A DNA stretch of 64,000 bases from Alphaproteobacteria bacterium (GTDB lineage: Bacteria; Pseudomonadota; Alphaproteobacteria; Micavibrionales; UBA2020): NCBI GenBank assembly GCA_016794125.1, contig JAEUKT010000003.1, positions 62,001-126,000 of the forward strand, written 5' to 3'. The notes below the pieces were generated by a model, which saw only the letters and a program-made list of their open reading frames with translations, was not told where the DNA came from and ran no database searches. This document shows, in pieces, positions 1-9,641 of this stretch (positions are counted from its first letter, which is position 1; every line of letters starts with the position of its first letter). Made by a program: the position numbers and the translations under genes.

Positions 1-1517
<1,517 letters not shown>

Positions 1518-1523
1518 CGAATA

Positions 1524-3620
1524 TTACCCCTCTAGTTTGGAAAAGTCTGCGACCTCGTTCATCGTGCCGGCGATGCTGGCGAGCATGGACAGGCGGTTGG
1601 CGCGCAAATTCGCATCCGGTGCGTTGACAAGGATTTTGTCAAAGAACGCATCGACCGCGCTGCGTATGCCCGACATGCCGGACATGACGGCCTTGTAATC
1701 TTCCTTCGCAAGGTCGGCCTTGATCTTGCCGCCGGATGCGCCCAGTGCCGCGAACAGGTTCTTTTCCTGTTCTTCGGCCAGCAGCGCTTCCTTCACATCC
1801 TTGCCGGAATAGGATTTGCCGTCCTTCTTTTCCTCGATGCGCAGGATGTTCGTGGCTCGTTTGTAACCAGCCAGCAGGTTAGCGCCGTCTTCGGTTTTCA
1901 CAAAATCCTGCACTGCGTTGACGCGCGCGACCACGCGGGTCAGGTCGTCATCGGATTTTGCGGCGAAGACCGCGTCGATCAGATCATGGCGCACGCCCTG
2001 GTCCTTCAGCGCGACTTTCAGGCGTTCGGTGAAGAACTGGGTCAGGTCTTTCGTCACATCGGCTTCAGGGCGCAGGCCTTTAATCTTGCCGCCGTAAAGC
2101 TGGTACGATTTCTGGAACAGCATCGTCAGCGATACGCGCAGCTTGTTTTCAAGGATGATGCGGATCACGCCCAGCGCGGCGCGGCGCAGGGCGAAGGGGT
2201 CTTTCGAACCTGTCGGCTTTTCGTCAATCGCGAAGAAGCCCACAAGCGCATCCAGTTTGTCTGCCAGCGCAACTGCAATCGAAACAGGGGCGGTGGGGCA
2301 GGTATCATTCGCGCCGACGGGTTTGTAGTGCTCGGCAATCGCCTGCGCGATTTCGGGCTTTTCCTTGTCATGCAGCGCGTAGTAACGGCCCATCGTGCCT
2401 TGCACTTCGGGGAACTGGTACACAACGCCGGAAGTCAGGTCGGCCTTGCACAGCTCCGCCGCACGCGCGGCAGCCTTGCCGTCATAGCCCAGTAGTTCCG
2501 CGATTTCCTGCGCCAGCGAATGCAGGCGCGACACACGGTCACGCACGGTGCCGAGTTTCTGGTGGAACGTGATCTGCTCCAGCGCGGGCAGTCGGGTTTC
2601 CAGTTTCTGGCGGCGGTCCTGATCCCAGAAGAATTTGGCATCCGACAGGCGCGCGCGCAGGACTTTTTCGTTGCCCGCCACAACCTGCTTGCCGCCGTCT
2701 TCGGTGATCATGTTGGCGACGACGATGAATTTGTTCGACAGCTTGCCGGCAGCATCCAGCAGCGCGATATATTTCTGGTTGCCGCGCATCGTGGAAATCA
2801 GCACTTCCTGCGGAACATCCAGATATTCTTTCTCGAATTCGCCGACCAGCGGCACTGGCCATTCGACCAGCCCGACGATTTCCTCGAACAGCGCTTCGTC
2901 CTCGCGGATTTTCAGGCCGGCTTTGTTTGCCAGCTCCTGCGACTGTTTCGAGATAATATCTTTGCGTTCTTCGCGCGACAGCAACACATGTGCCTTTTTC
3001 AGCTTCTCGCGGTAATCGGCGAAGTTCGACACTTCGATCTTGCCGGAGGACAGGAAGCGGTGGCCCTGCGTCGATTTGCCGGCTGCAACCGGTTTTTCCC
3101 CGCCGCCAAGTGCAAAATCAACGGCCACAGGCTGCCCATTGAACAGCGCGATAATGCTGTGCAGCGGGCGCACCCATTGGCGCGTGGATGATTTCCAGCG
3201 CATCGATTTCGGCCACACAATCTTGTTCAGCGCGTCTTCGATGATCGTGGTCAGGACTTTGTCGGTCGGCTGACCCTTCACCGCTTCGCGGTAGAACCAG
3301 AACGTTCCCTTCGGCGTTTCTTCCTTCACGCATTTATCAAAATTCGTCTGGCCGATCGATTTCAGGAACCCGTCCAGCGCCTGCTGGGGCGAAGTGATGC
3401 TGGGGCCTTTTTTGTCGATGGGGGCGGGGTTGTTTTCGAGGGGCAGGCCATCCACCATGATCGTCACGCGGCGCGGCGTCGAATGTGCTTCAGCCTTCGT
3501 AAACGTCAGGCCCTTGTCGGTCAGCCCCTTGGTTATGAGGTCTTTCAGGTCGTCCGCCGCCTTCACCTGCATACGCGCGGGGATTTCTTCGGAGAACAGT
3601 TCGAGGAGAAACTCGGCCAT
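1524..3620 (-). CDS. glyS: Glycyl-tRNA synthetase beta subunit
   Basis: This 698-residue protein is close to the roughly 690 of the bacterial beta subunit. It pairs with GlyQ in the alpha2beta2 enzyme that charges tRNA-Gly. The N-terminus (MAEFLLELFSEEIPARM) is the family signature. The interior follows the family throughout, including SMRWKSSTRQWVRPLHSII and the HD-like middle region around YQFPEVQGTMGRYYA. The C-terminal helical part binds the tRNA anticodon. The gene starts one base after the glyQ stop and ends 6 bases before ppdK, so translation is probably coupled. No damage is seen. Confidence 0.98.
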   Translation of the reverse strand: MAEFLLELFSEEIPARMQVKAADDLKDLITKGLTDKGLTFTKAEAHSTPRRVTIMVDGLPLENNPAPIDKKGPSITSPQQALDGFLKSIGQTNFDKCVKEETPKGTFWFYREAVKGQPTDKVLTTIIEDALNKIVWPKSMRWKSSTRQWVRPLHSIIALFNGQPVAVDFALGGGEKPVAAGKSTQGHRFLSSGKIEVSNFADYREKLKKAHVLLSREERKDIISKQSQELANKAGLKIREDEALFEEIVGLVEWPVPLVGEFEKEYLDVPQEVLISTMRGNQKYIALLDAAGKLSNKFIVVANMITEDGGKQVVAGNEKVLRARLSDAKFFWDQDRRQKLETRLPALEQITFHQKLGTVRDRVSRLHSLAQEIAELLGYDGKAAARAAELCKADLTSGVVYQFPEVQGTMGRYYALHDKEKPEIAQAIAEHYKPVGANDTCPTAPVSIAVALADKLDALVGFFAIDEKPTGSKDPFALRRAALGVIRIILENKLRVSLTMLFQKSYQLYGGKIKGLRPEADVTKDLTQFFTERLKVALKDQGVRHDLIDAVFAAKSDDDLTRVVARVNAVQDFVKTEDGANLLAGYKRATNILRIEEKKDGKSYSGKDVKEALLAEEQEKNLFAALGASGGKIKADLAKEDYKAVMSGMSGIRSAVDAFFDKILVNAPDANLRANRLSMLASIAGTMNEVADFSKLEG

Positions 3621-3621
3621 G

Positions 3622-4545
3622 TTATGCAGCCTCCTTCTTCGCTTGCTCGTCGCCGTACACGCCCAGCCATGCTTCGCAGCAGCCTTTCGCGAGTTCGCGG
3701 ACGCGGCCGATATAGGCCTGACGCTCCACGACCGAAATCACGCCGCGCGCATCCATCAGGTTGAACAGGTGGCTGGCCTTCAGGCACTGGTCATAGGCGG
3801 GCAGCGCCAAACCTTTGCGACCGTTGTTCGACGGATGCGTCGATTGCACGTTCAGCAATGATTTGCATTCTGCTTCCGCGTCCTTGAAATGCTGCATCAG
3901 TTTGTCGGTGTTCGCGAATTCAAAGTTATGCGCCGAATATTCCTGTTCCGCGCGCAGGAACACATCGCCATATTTCACGCCGCGACCATTGAAGTCGAGG
4001 TCATAGACGTTGTTCACGTTCTGGATATACATTGCAAGGCGTTCAAGGCCGTAAGTGATTTCCGCAGATACCGGGTTGCATTCAATCCCGCCGACCTGTT
4101 GGAAATAGGTGAACTGCGTCACCTCCATCCCATCGCACCAGACTTCCCAGCCCAATCCCCATGCGCCCAGCGTCGGGCTTTCCCAGTCGTCCTCGACAAA
4201 GCGGATATCGTGGTATTTTGAATCGATGCCGATTTTCTTGAGGCTCTCCAGATACAGCTCGAGGATGTTCTCCGGCGACGGCTTCATGATGACTTGGTAT
4301 TGATAGTAATGCTGCAACCGGTTCGGGTTTTCGCCGTAGCGGCCATCGGTCGGGCGGCGCGAGGGCTGCACATAGGCGGCATTCCACGGCTCGGTGCCGA
4401 GCGCGCGCAGCGTGGTTGCGGGGTGGAATGTACCGGCACCCACTTCCATGTCATAGGGCTGGAGGATAAGGCAACCCTGATCCGACCAGAACTGGTGCAG
4501 CGTCAGGATAAGATTCTGAAAACTAAGTGGCTTGCCGTTTGACAT
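3622..4545 (-). CDS. glyQ: Glycyl-tRNA synthetase alpha subunit
   Basis: This 307-residue subunit (family about 300) holds the class II catalytic core that makes glycyl-adenylate. Visible signatures are [19 protein letters not shown] near the start, the GAGTFHPAT stretch and [20 protein letters not shown]. The C-terminal tail ends in a Lys/Glu/Ala run. It is the first gene of the glyQ-glyS-ppdK run. A TTGAAA/TAGGCT promoter-like pair sits 28-56 bases upstream of the ATG. Confidence 0.98.
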   Translation of the reverse strand: MSNGKPLSFQNLILTLHQFWSDQGCLILQPYDMEVGAGTFHPATTLRALGTEPWNAAYVQPSRRPTDGRYGENPNRLQHYYQYQVIMKPSPENILELYLESLKKIGIDSKYHDIRFVEDDWESPTLGAWGLGWEVWCDGMEVTQFTYFQQVGGIECNPVSAEITYGLERLAMYIQNVNNVYDLDFNGRGVKYGDVFLRAEQEYSAHNFEFANTDKLMQHFKDAEAECKSLLNVQSTHPSNNGRKGLALPAYDQCLKASHLFNLMDARGVISVVERQAYIGRVRELAKGCCEAWLGVYGDEQAKKEAA

Positions 4546-4572
4546 CGTATTTCCCGCTAAAATTGACGCGCA

Positions 4573-4601
4573 AGCCTAGCATGCGGATTGCCCGTTTTCA
4601 A
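4573..4601 (-). promoter_or_regulatory. Probable sigma-70-type promoter of glyQ-glyS-ppdK
   Basis: On the minus strand TTGAAA (4601-4596) and TAGGCT (4578-4573) are separated by 17 bases, placing a start site about 20 bases upstream of the glyQ ATG. The -35 matches the consensus in five of six positions; the -10 is weak. Assigned by eye only. Confidence 0.45.
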
Positions 4602-4657
4602 AGAGCTGGTGATGTTGTATCCCTATTAAAATCTTTCAAAAAAAGGGCAGATTTTGC

Positions 4658-4975
4658 ATGAAAACGCTGACCGAGCAGTTCAATACCATCAGCGTGGTCA
4701 AAGGCGAAATTTTCGCTGTTGAACTTGATGGCCGGGCTTCGGATGGCGGCTATTTGTGGGATGTGAACGTCACAGCCGGCAACGCCACGGCCATCAGCCG
4801 TGAGACTGTTTTTACCGATGACCATCCGCTTGCGGCGGGGAACGGTGGTTTGAAACGCATCTTCCTGCGCGCAGACGAAGCCGGAATTGTCGAGATCGAA
4901 GCCAAGCTGCGTCGGCCGTGGGAGCGTGGTTCCGCCCCCTTGAAACAGGCGCTTTTCAAAGTTCTCGTTCACTAA
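4658..4975 (+). CDS. Chagasin-like (family I42) cysteine-protease inhibitor
   Basis: This 105-residue protein resembles chagasin/I42 inhibitors, which block papain-like cysteine proteases through three loops. Matching blocks are the aromatic-Gly loop GGYLWDV (residues 29-35), the GNGGLKRIFLRADEAG strand (66-81) and the diagnostic RPWE near residue 91. No signal peptide is obvious, so it would act in the cytosol unless a cryptic export signal exists. It stands alone, divergent from glyQ, with an A/G-rich ribosome site (AAAGGG) about 10 bases before the ATG. The match rests on motif pattern rather than full alignment. Confidence 0.68.
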   Translation: MKTLTEQFNTISVVKGEIFAVELDGRASDGGYLWDVNVTAGNATAISRETVFTDDHPLAAGNGGLKRIFLRADEAGIVEIEAKLRRPWERGSAPLKQALFKVLVH

Positions 4976-5055
4976 TTTTGTTATTTTATTCAAATGTTTA
5001 GCTGGTCTTTTTGTCGTTTAACCTGCTTTTAAACTTTTTCCCATAGAATTCATGG

Positions 5056-5061
5056 TATAAT
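5056..5061 (+). promoter_or_regulatory. Perfect -10 hexamer (TATAAT) ahead of the 5079 gene
   Basis: TATAAT lies 17 bases upstream of the ATG at 5079. The T-rich stretch about 17 bases before it has no good -35. This would give a very short leader for the two small downstream genes. Confidence 0.4.
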
Positions 5062-5078
5062 TTTATTCAGGACATAAA

Positions 5079-5357
5079 ATGATTTCAGAAAGCGTGATTA
5101 TTTTTGGTGCGACAGGCAACGTGGTGATGGTCATTAACGGACCGCTGCCGAAAAACGTGCCCATCATGTTCAAGGTTGGCGCCAGCAAGATCGACCTGCT
5201 GACAGATCAGGATGTATTGTTTTCGGAGCGCGGCCTGAGCCCCTATATCTGCCAGAAACTGCGCGATAAAAACGAAATTGGATTGTTGGAGGTCACAGAC
5301 CAGAACAACCCGCCAAAACATTTGACGAATATCGCCTATCAATTTGCCGCCACGTAA
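5079..5357 (+). CDS. Small protein of unknown function
   Basis: I do not recognise this 92-residue protein. It is of mixed beta/alpha type with an N-terminal hydrophobic strand (ESVIIFGATGNVVMVING) and no signal peptide or membrane helix. An AGGA ribosome site precedes the ATG at 7 bases and a perfect TATAAT lies just upstream, which supports real expression. It is followed 12 bases later by another unknown gene with its own AAGG site, so the two are probably cotranscribed. Confidence 0.6.
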   Translation: MISESVIIFGATGNVVMVINGPLPKNVPIMFKVGASKIDLLTDQDVLFSERGLSPYICQKLRDKNEIGLLEVTDQNNPPKHLTNIAYQFAAT

Positions 5358-5369
5358 AAAGGTTTTTAA

Positions 5370-5825
5370 ATGAGCACACTTTCCATGACCCCCGGAGATT
5401 CTGCAGCTTCAACCGTCGGCCCCAGTGCCTCGGTTGTCGGCAAGCAAAACAGCGGTTTGATGTCGATCGTGCGCGATACCATCCTGACCGGCGTCATGCT
5501 GAACGCGATGGAAGGCAAGGGCCAGCCCGTGATGCGCCCCGGCGATTCAATGATGCAGGCGCTTGGCGGCGGTGCGGAGGTTTATTCCAAAAACCCGAAT
5601 TCGAATTTGACCAAGGCCGTGACCGGCATCGTGCTGCTCGGTATCGTCGGCAAACTGCTGGATGCCAACACCGCGCCGCCCCCGACGCAGGAACAGATGC
5701 GCGCCGAATATGCGGCAAAGGAAGACCAGCGCATCGCCGGCATCATGAAGGAAGACGCGCAGAAAAAAGAGGCTTTGGCTGAAGACGAACGCCGCAAGGC
5801 TTTCTTCGCCAATAAACCCGGCTAG
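5370..5825 (+). CDS. Unknown protein with one hydrophobic segment and charged C-terminus
   Basis: This 151-residue protein is not assignable to a family. The N-terminal third is Ser/Thr/Gly-rich. Residues about 80-100 (LTKAVTGIVLLGIVGKLLDA) form one possible membrane or amphipathic helix. The last 45 residues are Glu/Lys/Gln-rich and probably helical. An AAGG ribosome site precedes the ATG. Its last bases overlap the tail of the convergent BLUF gene by 4 bases. It follows the 5079 gene closely and may share its job. Confidence 0.65.
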   Translation: MSTLSMTPGDSAASTVGPSASVVGKQNSGLMSIVRDTILTGVMLNAMEGKGQPVMRPGDSMMQALGGGAEVYSKNPNSNLTKAVTGIVLLGIVGKLLDANTAPPPTQEQMRAEYAAKEDQRIAGIMKEDAQKKEALAEDERRKAFFANKPG

Positions 5826-6244
5826 TCGCGCTGCATATTTTCGCGGAACATCGCCAGCAGTTGCTTTGCAAATGAATTGCTGTCCTTGAAATCGCCACTT
5901 TCGGCGCGTTTGAGGAAATCGGTATAGCCGGGCATACGCGACAGGTCTGCATTCGTCAGGTCATGAAATCCCATGCTCCAGTCGGCGAACACGCGTTCGT
6001 CCGTTTTCTGGTCGATCAGCGTCTTGACGCGGTGGTGCGATTGGTCCCGGCAGATATTCGCGTAAAGCTGGTCGATATCGTTGTCCGCCCCCTCGATCAC
6101 TTGCATAAACGATCCGGCGTTATATACCAGCATGCCGGTAACACCGTGTTTCAGGTTAGCCACTCGGCTTTTTTCAAGCAGTTTCACGAGTTCAAAACCC
6201 GTGAACAGCCTGGTTGCGGAGCTTATATACGTGATAGATTTCAT
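5822..6244 (-). CDS. BLUF-domain blue-light photoreceptor
   Basis: This 140-residue protein is a stand-alone BLUF (FAD-binding blue-light sensor) domain with a short C-terminal helix pair. Residues aligning with the photocycle network of AppA are all present at matching spacing: Tyr6 and Ser8 (TYISSA), Asn30, Gln48 (SFMQVIEG), Trp89 and Met91 (FADWSMGF). Family knowledge says blue light rearranges hydrogen bonds around the flavin through Tyr and Gln. No output domain is fused, so it should work through a protein partner. The neighbours (small unknown genes, a methyltransferase) do not reveal that partner. Confidence 0.92.
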   Translation of the reverse strand: MKSITYISSATRLFTGFELVKLLEKSRVANLKHGVTGMLVYNAGSFMQVIEGADNDIDQLYANICRDQSHHRVKTLIDQKTDERVFADWSMGFHDLTNADLSRMPGYTDFLKRAESGDFKDSNSFAKQLLAMFRENMQRD

Positions 6245-6296
6245 TGCCTAACTCGCCAACATTAACAGCCGATTGGTTCGCATGGAGTGCTGATTA

Positions 6297-7052
6297 TTAT
6301 TCTATGCTTAAGCCGGCCGCCGCGCTTAAAACGCTTTGCGCCGCATCGGTATATTTTCCGTCCGTCTCGTGTATCACCATTCCGGTTTTTAAAACCATCG
6401 GCGTAAAGCGTTCCTTGCGGGCGCGGATGATGACCCGTTTGGCGTCGTCGCCGGCGCGAGAGAAAAGGGGGTAGATGACAAGGCTGCCGAACCAGCGGCG
6501 GCGCTCCAGCACGGCCACAATCTCGCTCATGCGGTCGGCGCGGTGGATCATGACCAGCGTGCCCGCCTGTTTCAGTTTTTTGTGCGCGTATTTCACCCAA
6601 TCCTCCAGCGTCGCGCCGGATGCTTCTTCGCCATGCGACAGCGCCTTGTTACGCGTGGGCGAGGGGGTATGCGTGCCGCCCTCCTGATAGGGCGGGTTCA
6701 TCAAAACGACTTGGAAATCGTTATTGGCGACCAGTTTTTCATGGCGGATATCGCCCTGCACAAATCGCGTATGTTCCGATAAGCCATTCAACGCTGCGTT
6801 CTGCATGGCAAGGTCGATCAGGTCGCCCTGAATGTCGATACCGGTCAGGTGAATGTTTTTCGCGCGCGTCAGCACGCACAATCCCGCCGAGCCCACGCCG
6901 CAGCCGACATCCAGCATGTTCATGCGCTCTTTCACGGGTGCGGCAGCCGCCAGAAAAATGGTATCAATCGATGCGTGAAAGCCGAGTTTCGGCTGCAGCA
7001 ACTTCACGCGCCCGTTCAGCAACGTGGTTTCGATGACTTCTTTGTCGATCAT
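6297..7052 (-). CDS. TrmN6/YfiC-type N6-adenine RNA methyltransferase
   Basis: This 251-residue class I SAM methyltransferase has motif I DVGCGVGSAG near residue 48 and the NPPY motif used by N6-adenine and N5-glutamine methylases, followed by the short insert QEGGTHTPSP. The N-terminus (LNGRVKLLQPKLGFHASIDTIFLAAA) matches the tRNA1(Val) A37 methylase group. It overlaps the upstream DUF2007 gene by 4 bases and lies next to a polyprenyl synthase gene, an arrangement I associate with alphaproteobacteria. The exact substrate is inferred. Confidence 0.8.
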   Translation of the reverse strand: MIDKEVIETTLLNGRVKLLQPKLGFHASIDTIFLAAAAPVKERMNMLDVGCGVGSAGLCVLTRAKNIHLTGIDIQGDLIDLAMQNAALNGLSEHTRFVQGDIRHEKLVANNDFQVVLMNPPYQEGGTHTPSPTRNKALSHGEEASGATLEDWVKYAHKKLKQAGTLVMIHRADRMSEIVAVLERRRWFGSLVIYPLFSRAGDDAKRVIIRARKERFTPMVLKTGMVIHETDGKYTDAAQSVLSAAAGLSIE

Positions 7053-7513
7053 GCGTTGCCCTCGACCGGCTTGATCAGCCCTTCGTCGGCCAGCACGTCG
7101 CAGGCTTCATCGACCCAGCTGTCGCGCGCGGCAAAGACATAGGTGACGGGGCCGTGACCCACGCCCGGGATCATGCCATCGTCGCCGTCCTGGTATTCAT
7201 CCAGTTCGTACATGATTTCGGCGCGGTCGAGCGCGGATTTGGCGCGGTCGGCAAGAGATTTATCTTCGGTTGCGAAGACCTCGAAAAATTCCTCCTCGGG
7301 GTCGAACAGGCCGGCATCGGTCAGCAGGTGCATGGCGTCGTCGTAATCGCCCTCCAATACCATAAACCGGCATTCGGAGATATTGTCCATCGTGCCGCCG
7401 AGGGCTGCCGTCAGGTGTTCGCCAAAGATGAAATACTTGATTTTCGCGCTTTCCAGCAGCGATTTGACGAATGCGGTTTCGGCGGGTTCGTTTGTTCTGA
7501 AAATTTCTTGCAT
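7049..7513 (-). CDS. DUF2007-type protein, apparently a tandem pair
   Basis: This 154-residue protein starts like DUF2007 proteins (FRTNEPAETAFVKSLLESA, then FMVLEGDYDDAMHLLTDAGL). The second half repeats the same pattern: VFATEDKSLADRAKSALDRA, then YVFAARDSWVDEACDVLADEGL. This suggests two ferredoxin-like modules in tandem. DUF2007 is annotated as putative signal-transducing, but the function is not established. It overlaps the methyltransferase gene by 4 bases, implying translational coupling, and diverges from the polyprenyl synthase. Confidence 0.75.
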   Translation of the reverse strand: MQEIFRTNEPAETAFVKSLLESAKIKYFIFGEHLTAALGGTMDNISECRFMVLEGDYDDAMHLLTDAGLFDPEEEFFEVFATEDKSLADRAKSALDRAEIMYELDEYQDGDDGMIPGVGHGPVTYVFAARDSWVDEACDVLADEGLIKPVEGNA

Positions 7514-7537
7514 AAAGAGTGTTTTTATTCCGGCTTT

Positions 7538-7567
7538 TTGCTATATCAGGGGAGCATTAAGTATAAG
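7538..7567 (+). promoter_or_regulatory. Probable promoter of the polyprenyl synthase gene
   Basis: TTGCTA and TATAAG are separated by 18 bases, with the -10 about 28 bases before the chosen ATG. Transcription from here could not include the longer upstream reading frame, which supports the start at 7596. Confidence 0.45.
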
Positions 7568-7595
7568 TCGATACCGGAACAATATACAGGCGATA

Positions 7596-8612
7596 ATGAC
7601 GCTGTCAAAACCTGCCACTCCCGCTGCTACCGCCGCCAATCCGCTCGACCGGCTGGCGCAGGCGTTGAAGCCTGACCTGAACGCGGTCAATGCGATCATT
7701 ATCGAGCGTATGCAATCCGATATCCCGCTGATCCCGCAACTGGCCAGCCACCTGATCGGCGCGGGCGGCAAGCGTATCCGTCCGCTGTTGACGCTCGCTT
7801 CTGCGTCCTTGTTCGGCTATTCCGGCACGCGCCAGCACAAATTATCCGCCTGCGTCGAATTCATCCATACCGCGACGCTGCTGCATGACGATGTGGTGGA
7901 TGAAAGCGACCAGCGGCGCGGGTTGCCCTCGGCGAACGCGATTTTCGGCAACGAAGCCGCCGTTCTTGTCGGCGATTTCCTGTTCAGCCGTTCGTTCCAA
8001 TTGATGGTCGAAGACGGATCTTTGGATGTCCTGCGCATTCTCTCGAACGCCTCCGCCGTGATTGCGGAGGGCGAGGTTTTGCAGCTGACGACCGCGAACA
8101 ACCTCGACACCACGCTCGATCAGTACATCAAAGTCATCGCGTCAAAAACCGCCGAGCTGTTTGCCGCTGCCTGCGAAACGGGCGCGGTTGTGGCGGGGCG
8201 CGCGGCGGGCGAATGCATGACGATGCGCGAATACGGCATGTGCCTTGGCATCGCGTTCCAGATTTCGGATGATATCCTTGATTACACGGCCTCCGCCGAA
8301 ACGCTTGGCAAAAACCTGGGCGATGATTTCCGTGAAGGGAAAATGACGCTGCCGGTCCTGCTGGCGCTGAAAAACGCGACGCCGTCGGAACGCGAATTCT
8401 GGCAGCGCACGATGGGCGACGTAAAACAGAACGACGGCGATTTCGAGGAAGCGGTCCGGATTTTCCACCGCCACAACGCCATCGGCCAATCGCTCACGAT
8501 GGCGCGCGAATACGCAGCGCGCGGGCGTCAATTGCTCGCCGACCTGCCTAAAAACCGGATTTCCGAAGATTTGGCCGAACTGATTACTTTTGCGGTTGAG
8601 CGGGAGTATTGA
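7596..8612 (+). CDS. ispB: Polyprenyl diphosphate synthase (octaprenyl/decaprenyl type)
   Basis: This 338-residue protein makes the long isoprenoid tail of ubiquinone from IPP and an allylic diphosphate. Both Asp-rich motifs are present: LLHDDVVDESDQRRG (first) and ISDDILDY (second). The ATG at 7596 gives the usual family length. A longer open frame back to 7383 would run antisense into the DUF2007 gene and past the promoter-like pair, so it is rejected. Product chain length cannot be read from the sequence. The last codons overlap the end of a convergent small gene. Confidence 0.93.
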   Translation: MTLSKPATPAATAANPLDRLAQALKPDLNAVNAIIIERMQSDIPLIPQLASHLIGAGGKRIRPLLTLASASLFGYSGTRQHKLSACVEFIHTATLLHDDVVDESDQRRGLPSANAIFGNEAAVLVGDFLFSRSFQLMVEDGSLDVLRILSNASAVIAEGEVLQLTTANNLDTTLDQYIKVIASKTAELFAAACETGAVVAGRAAGECMTMREYGMCLGIAFQISDDILDYTASAETLGKNLGDDFREGKMTLPVLLALKNATPSEREFWQRTMGDVKQNDGDFEEAVRIFHRHNAIGQSLTMAREYAARGRQLLADLPKNRISEDLAELITFAVEREY

Positions 8613-8865
8613 TCTGCGAGAGCAGCGCGCCGAGCTTTTGCGCGCAGCCGCGGCTGAAAACCATCTGGCTGCGGCGGGTATCGAGGAATACGCTGACTTC
8701 ACTGTTTTGAACGAAGCGCACATGACGGCGGCATTGTCCGGCGGTCACGCCGTTCCATTTTTTCTGGCGACCGAAGCCGGTATCCGTAGGGCCGCTGTGG
8801 CGCATCGAGACAATCGCATACAAGGCATTGAAATCGCCGATAGTTTTTGCGCTGTCTGACTGCAT
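8584..8865 (-). CDS. Small protein of unknown function
   Basis: This 93-residue protein has no family I can name. The ATG at 8865 is preceded by a G-rich ribosome site (ACGGGGGCG) at good distance; a start 10 codons earlier lacks one. It is basic and mixed in composition, with one Trp (QKKWNGV) and two Cys, and no signal peptide. Its 3' end overlaps the ispB 3' end by 29 bases. The opposite strand is also open here, so this is a moderate call resting mainly on the ribosome site. Confidence 0.45.
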   Translation of the reverse strand: MQSDSAKTIGDFNALYAIVSMRHSGPTDTGFGRQKKWNGVTAGQCRRHVRFVQNSEVSVFLDTRRSQMVFSRGCAQKLGALLSQINTPAQPQK

Positions 8866-8990
8866 ATTCGCCCCCGTTAAACGAATGTTAAGCATTTACA
8901 TATTATTTCAGATTCCGCCGTCTGTCAAATCACAGGCGAATCCAATTGCGCGATTCCTGAAAATATGCGAAACAATGCCGTTCCCCCGAT

Positions 8991-9067
8991 CGGAGTGTAG
9001 CTCAGCCTGGTAGAGTGCTAGCTTCGGGAGCTAGAGGCCCAGGGTTCGAATCCCTGCACTCCGACCA
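8991..9067 (+). tRNA. tRNA-Pro (anticodon CGG)
   Basis: A full cloverleaf can be folded. The acceptor CGGAGTG (8991-8997) pairs with CACTCCG. The anticodon stem CTAGC/GCTAG closes the loop TTCGGGA with anticodon CGG, reading CCG. The T arm contains GGTTCGAATCC. Discriminator A and an encoded CCA end the 77-base gene. C1-G72 and the GCCTGGTAG D-loop fit bacterial tRNA-Pro. Confidence 0.97.
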
Positions 9068-9251
9068 TTTTTTCTGCAGTTGCGTTTACGGCCTGTTTAC
9101 GTCGCGTTTAGGTGCCTTCCGCGACACAGCCAGATTTTTTATTTTCTTTTAAATCAATGTGTTAGCATAGGTGACTTTTTGACAGTCGCAAAAAAACTTA
9201 TAACGAATTCAACCACTTAAAAATCGCCCTCACGGCAGAAAACTAAAAAAA

Positions 9252-9626
9252 ATGTCAGACCTGAACGACCCGAGAGTCTATTTTGCCGCCGAACGCACCG
9301 CACTCGCCTGGAACCGCACCGCGCTGACGTTAATGGCGTTTGGCTTCGCCGTGGAGCGCTTCGGCCTTTACATGAAAATGATGATTGAAAAAACGGCGGC
9401 GCCGGAGCGCGGCGGCCCGTTCTGGTTCGGCATCGCCTTCATCCTGCTGGGCTGCTTTTTTTCCGCGGCAGCCGCAAAACAATACCGCGCAATATTGAAA
9501 TCGCTGAAACCAATCGAGATACCGGCGCAGGCCAATCCGCATCTTGCGCTGTTGCTGAACCTGATTATTGCAGCGCTGTCGGCATCGCTGATCGTTTACC
9601 TGTTTTGCACCAACGACATAAATTAA
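9252..9626 (+). CDS. DUF202 (YidH-like) small membrane protein
   Basis: This 124-residue inner-membrane protein has three hydrophobic segments (about residues 24-44, 57-77 and 97-119). The DUF202 signature is visible as RTALAWNRTALTLMAFGFAVERFG. Function is unknown for the family. It ends 15 bases before tamA and may be cotranscribed with it. Upstream 9068-9251 is A/T-rich; TTGACA occurs at 9179 but the nearest TATAAC is only 14 bases away, so no promoter is assigned. Confidence 0.85.
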   Translation: MSDLNDPRVYFAAERTALAWNRTALTLMAFGFAVERFGLYMKMMIEKTAAPERGGPFWFGIAFILLGCFFSAAAAKQYRAILKSLKPIEIPAQANPHLALLLNLIIAALSASLIVYLFCTNDIN

Positions 9627-9641
9627 AGGTGAATTGCGCGC

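Noticed and set aside
4598-4993. Minus-strand frame opposite the chagasin-like gene
   Set aside because: The plus-strand frame carries I42 motifs and a ribosome site; the minus frame shows neither.
8590-8859. Plus-strand frame opposite the small gene at 8584-8865
   Set aside because: It lacks a ribosome site; the minus-strand frame has a G-rich one, though the choice is only moderately secure.
9179-9204. TTGACA and TATAAC upstream of the DUF202 gene
   Set aside because: The spacer is 14 bases, too short for a normal sigma-70 promoter.
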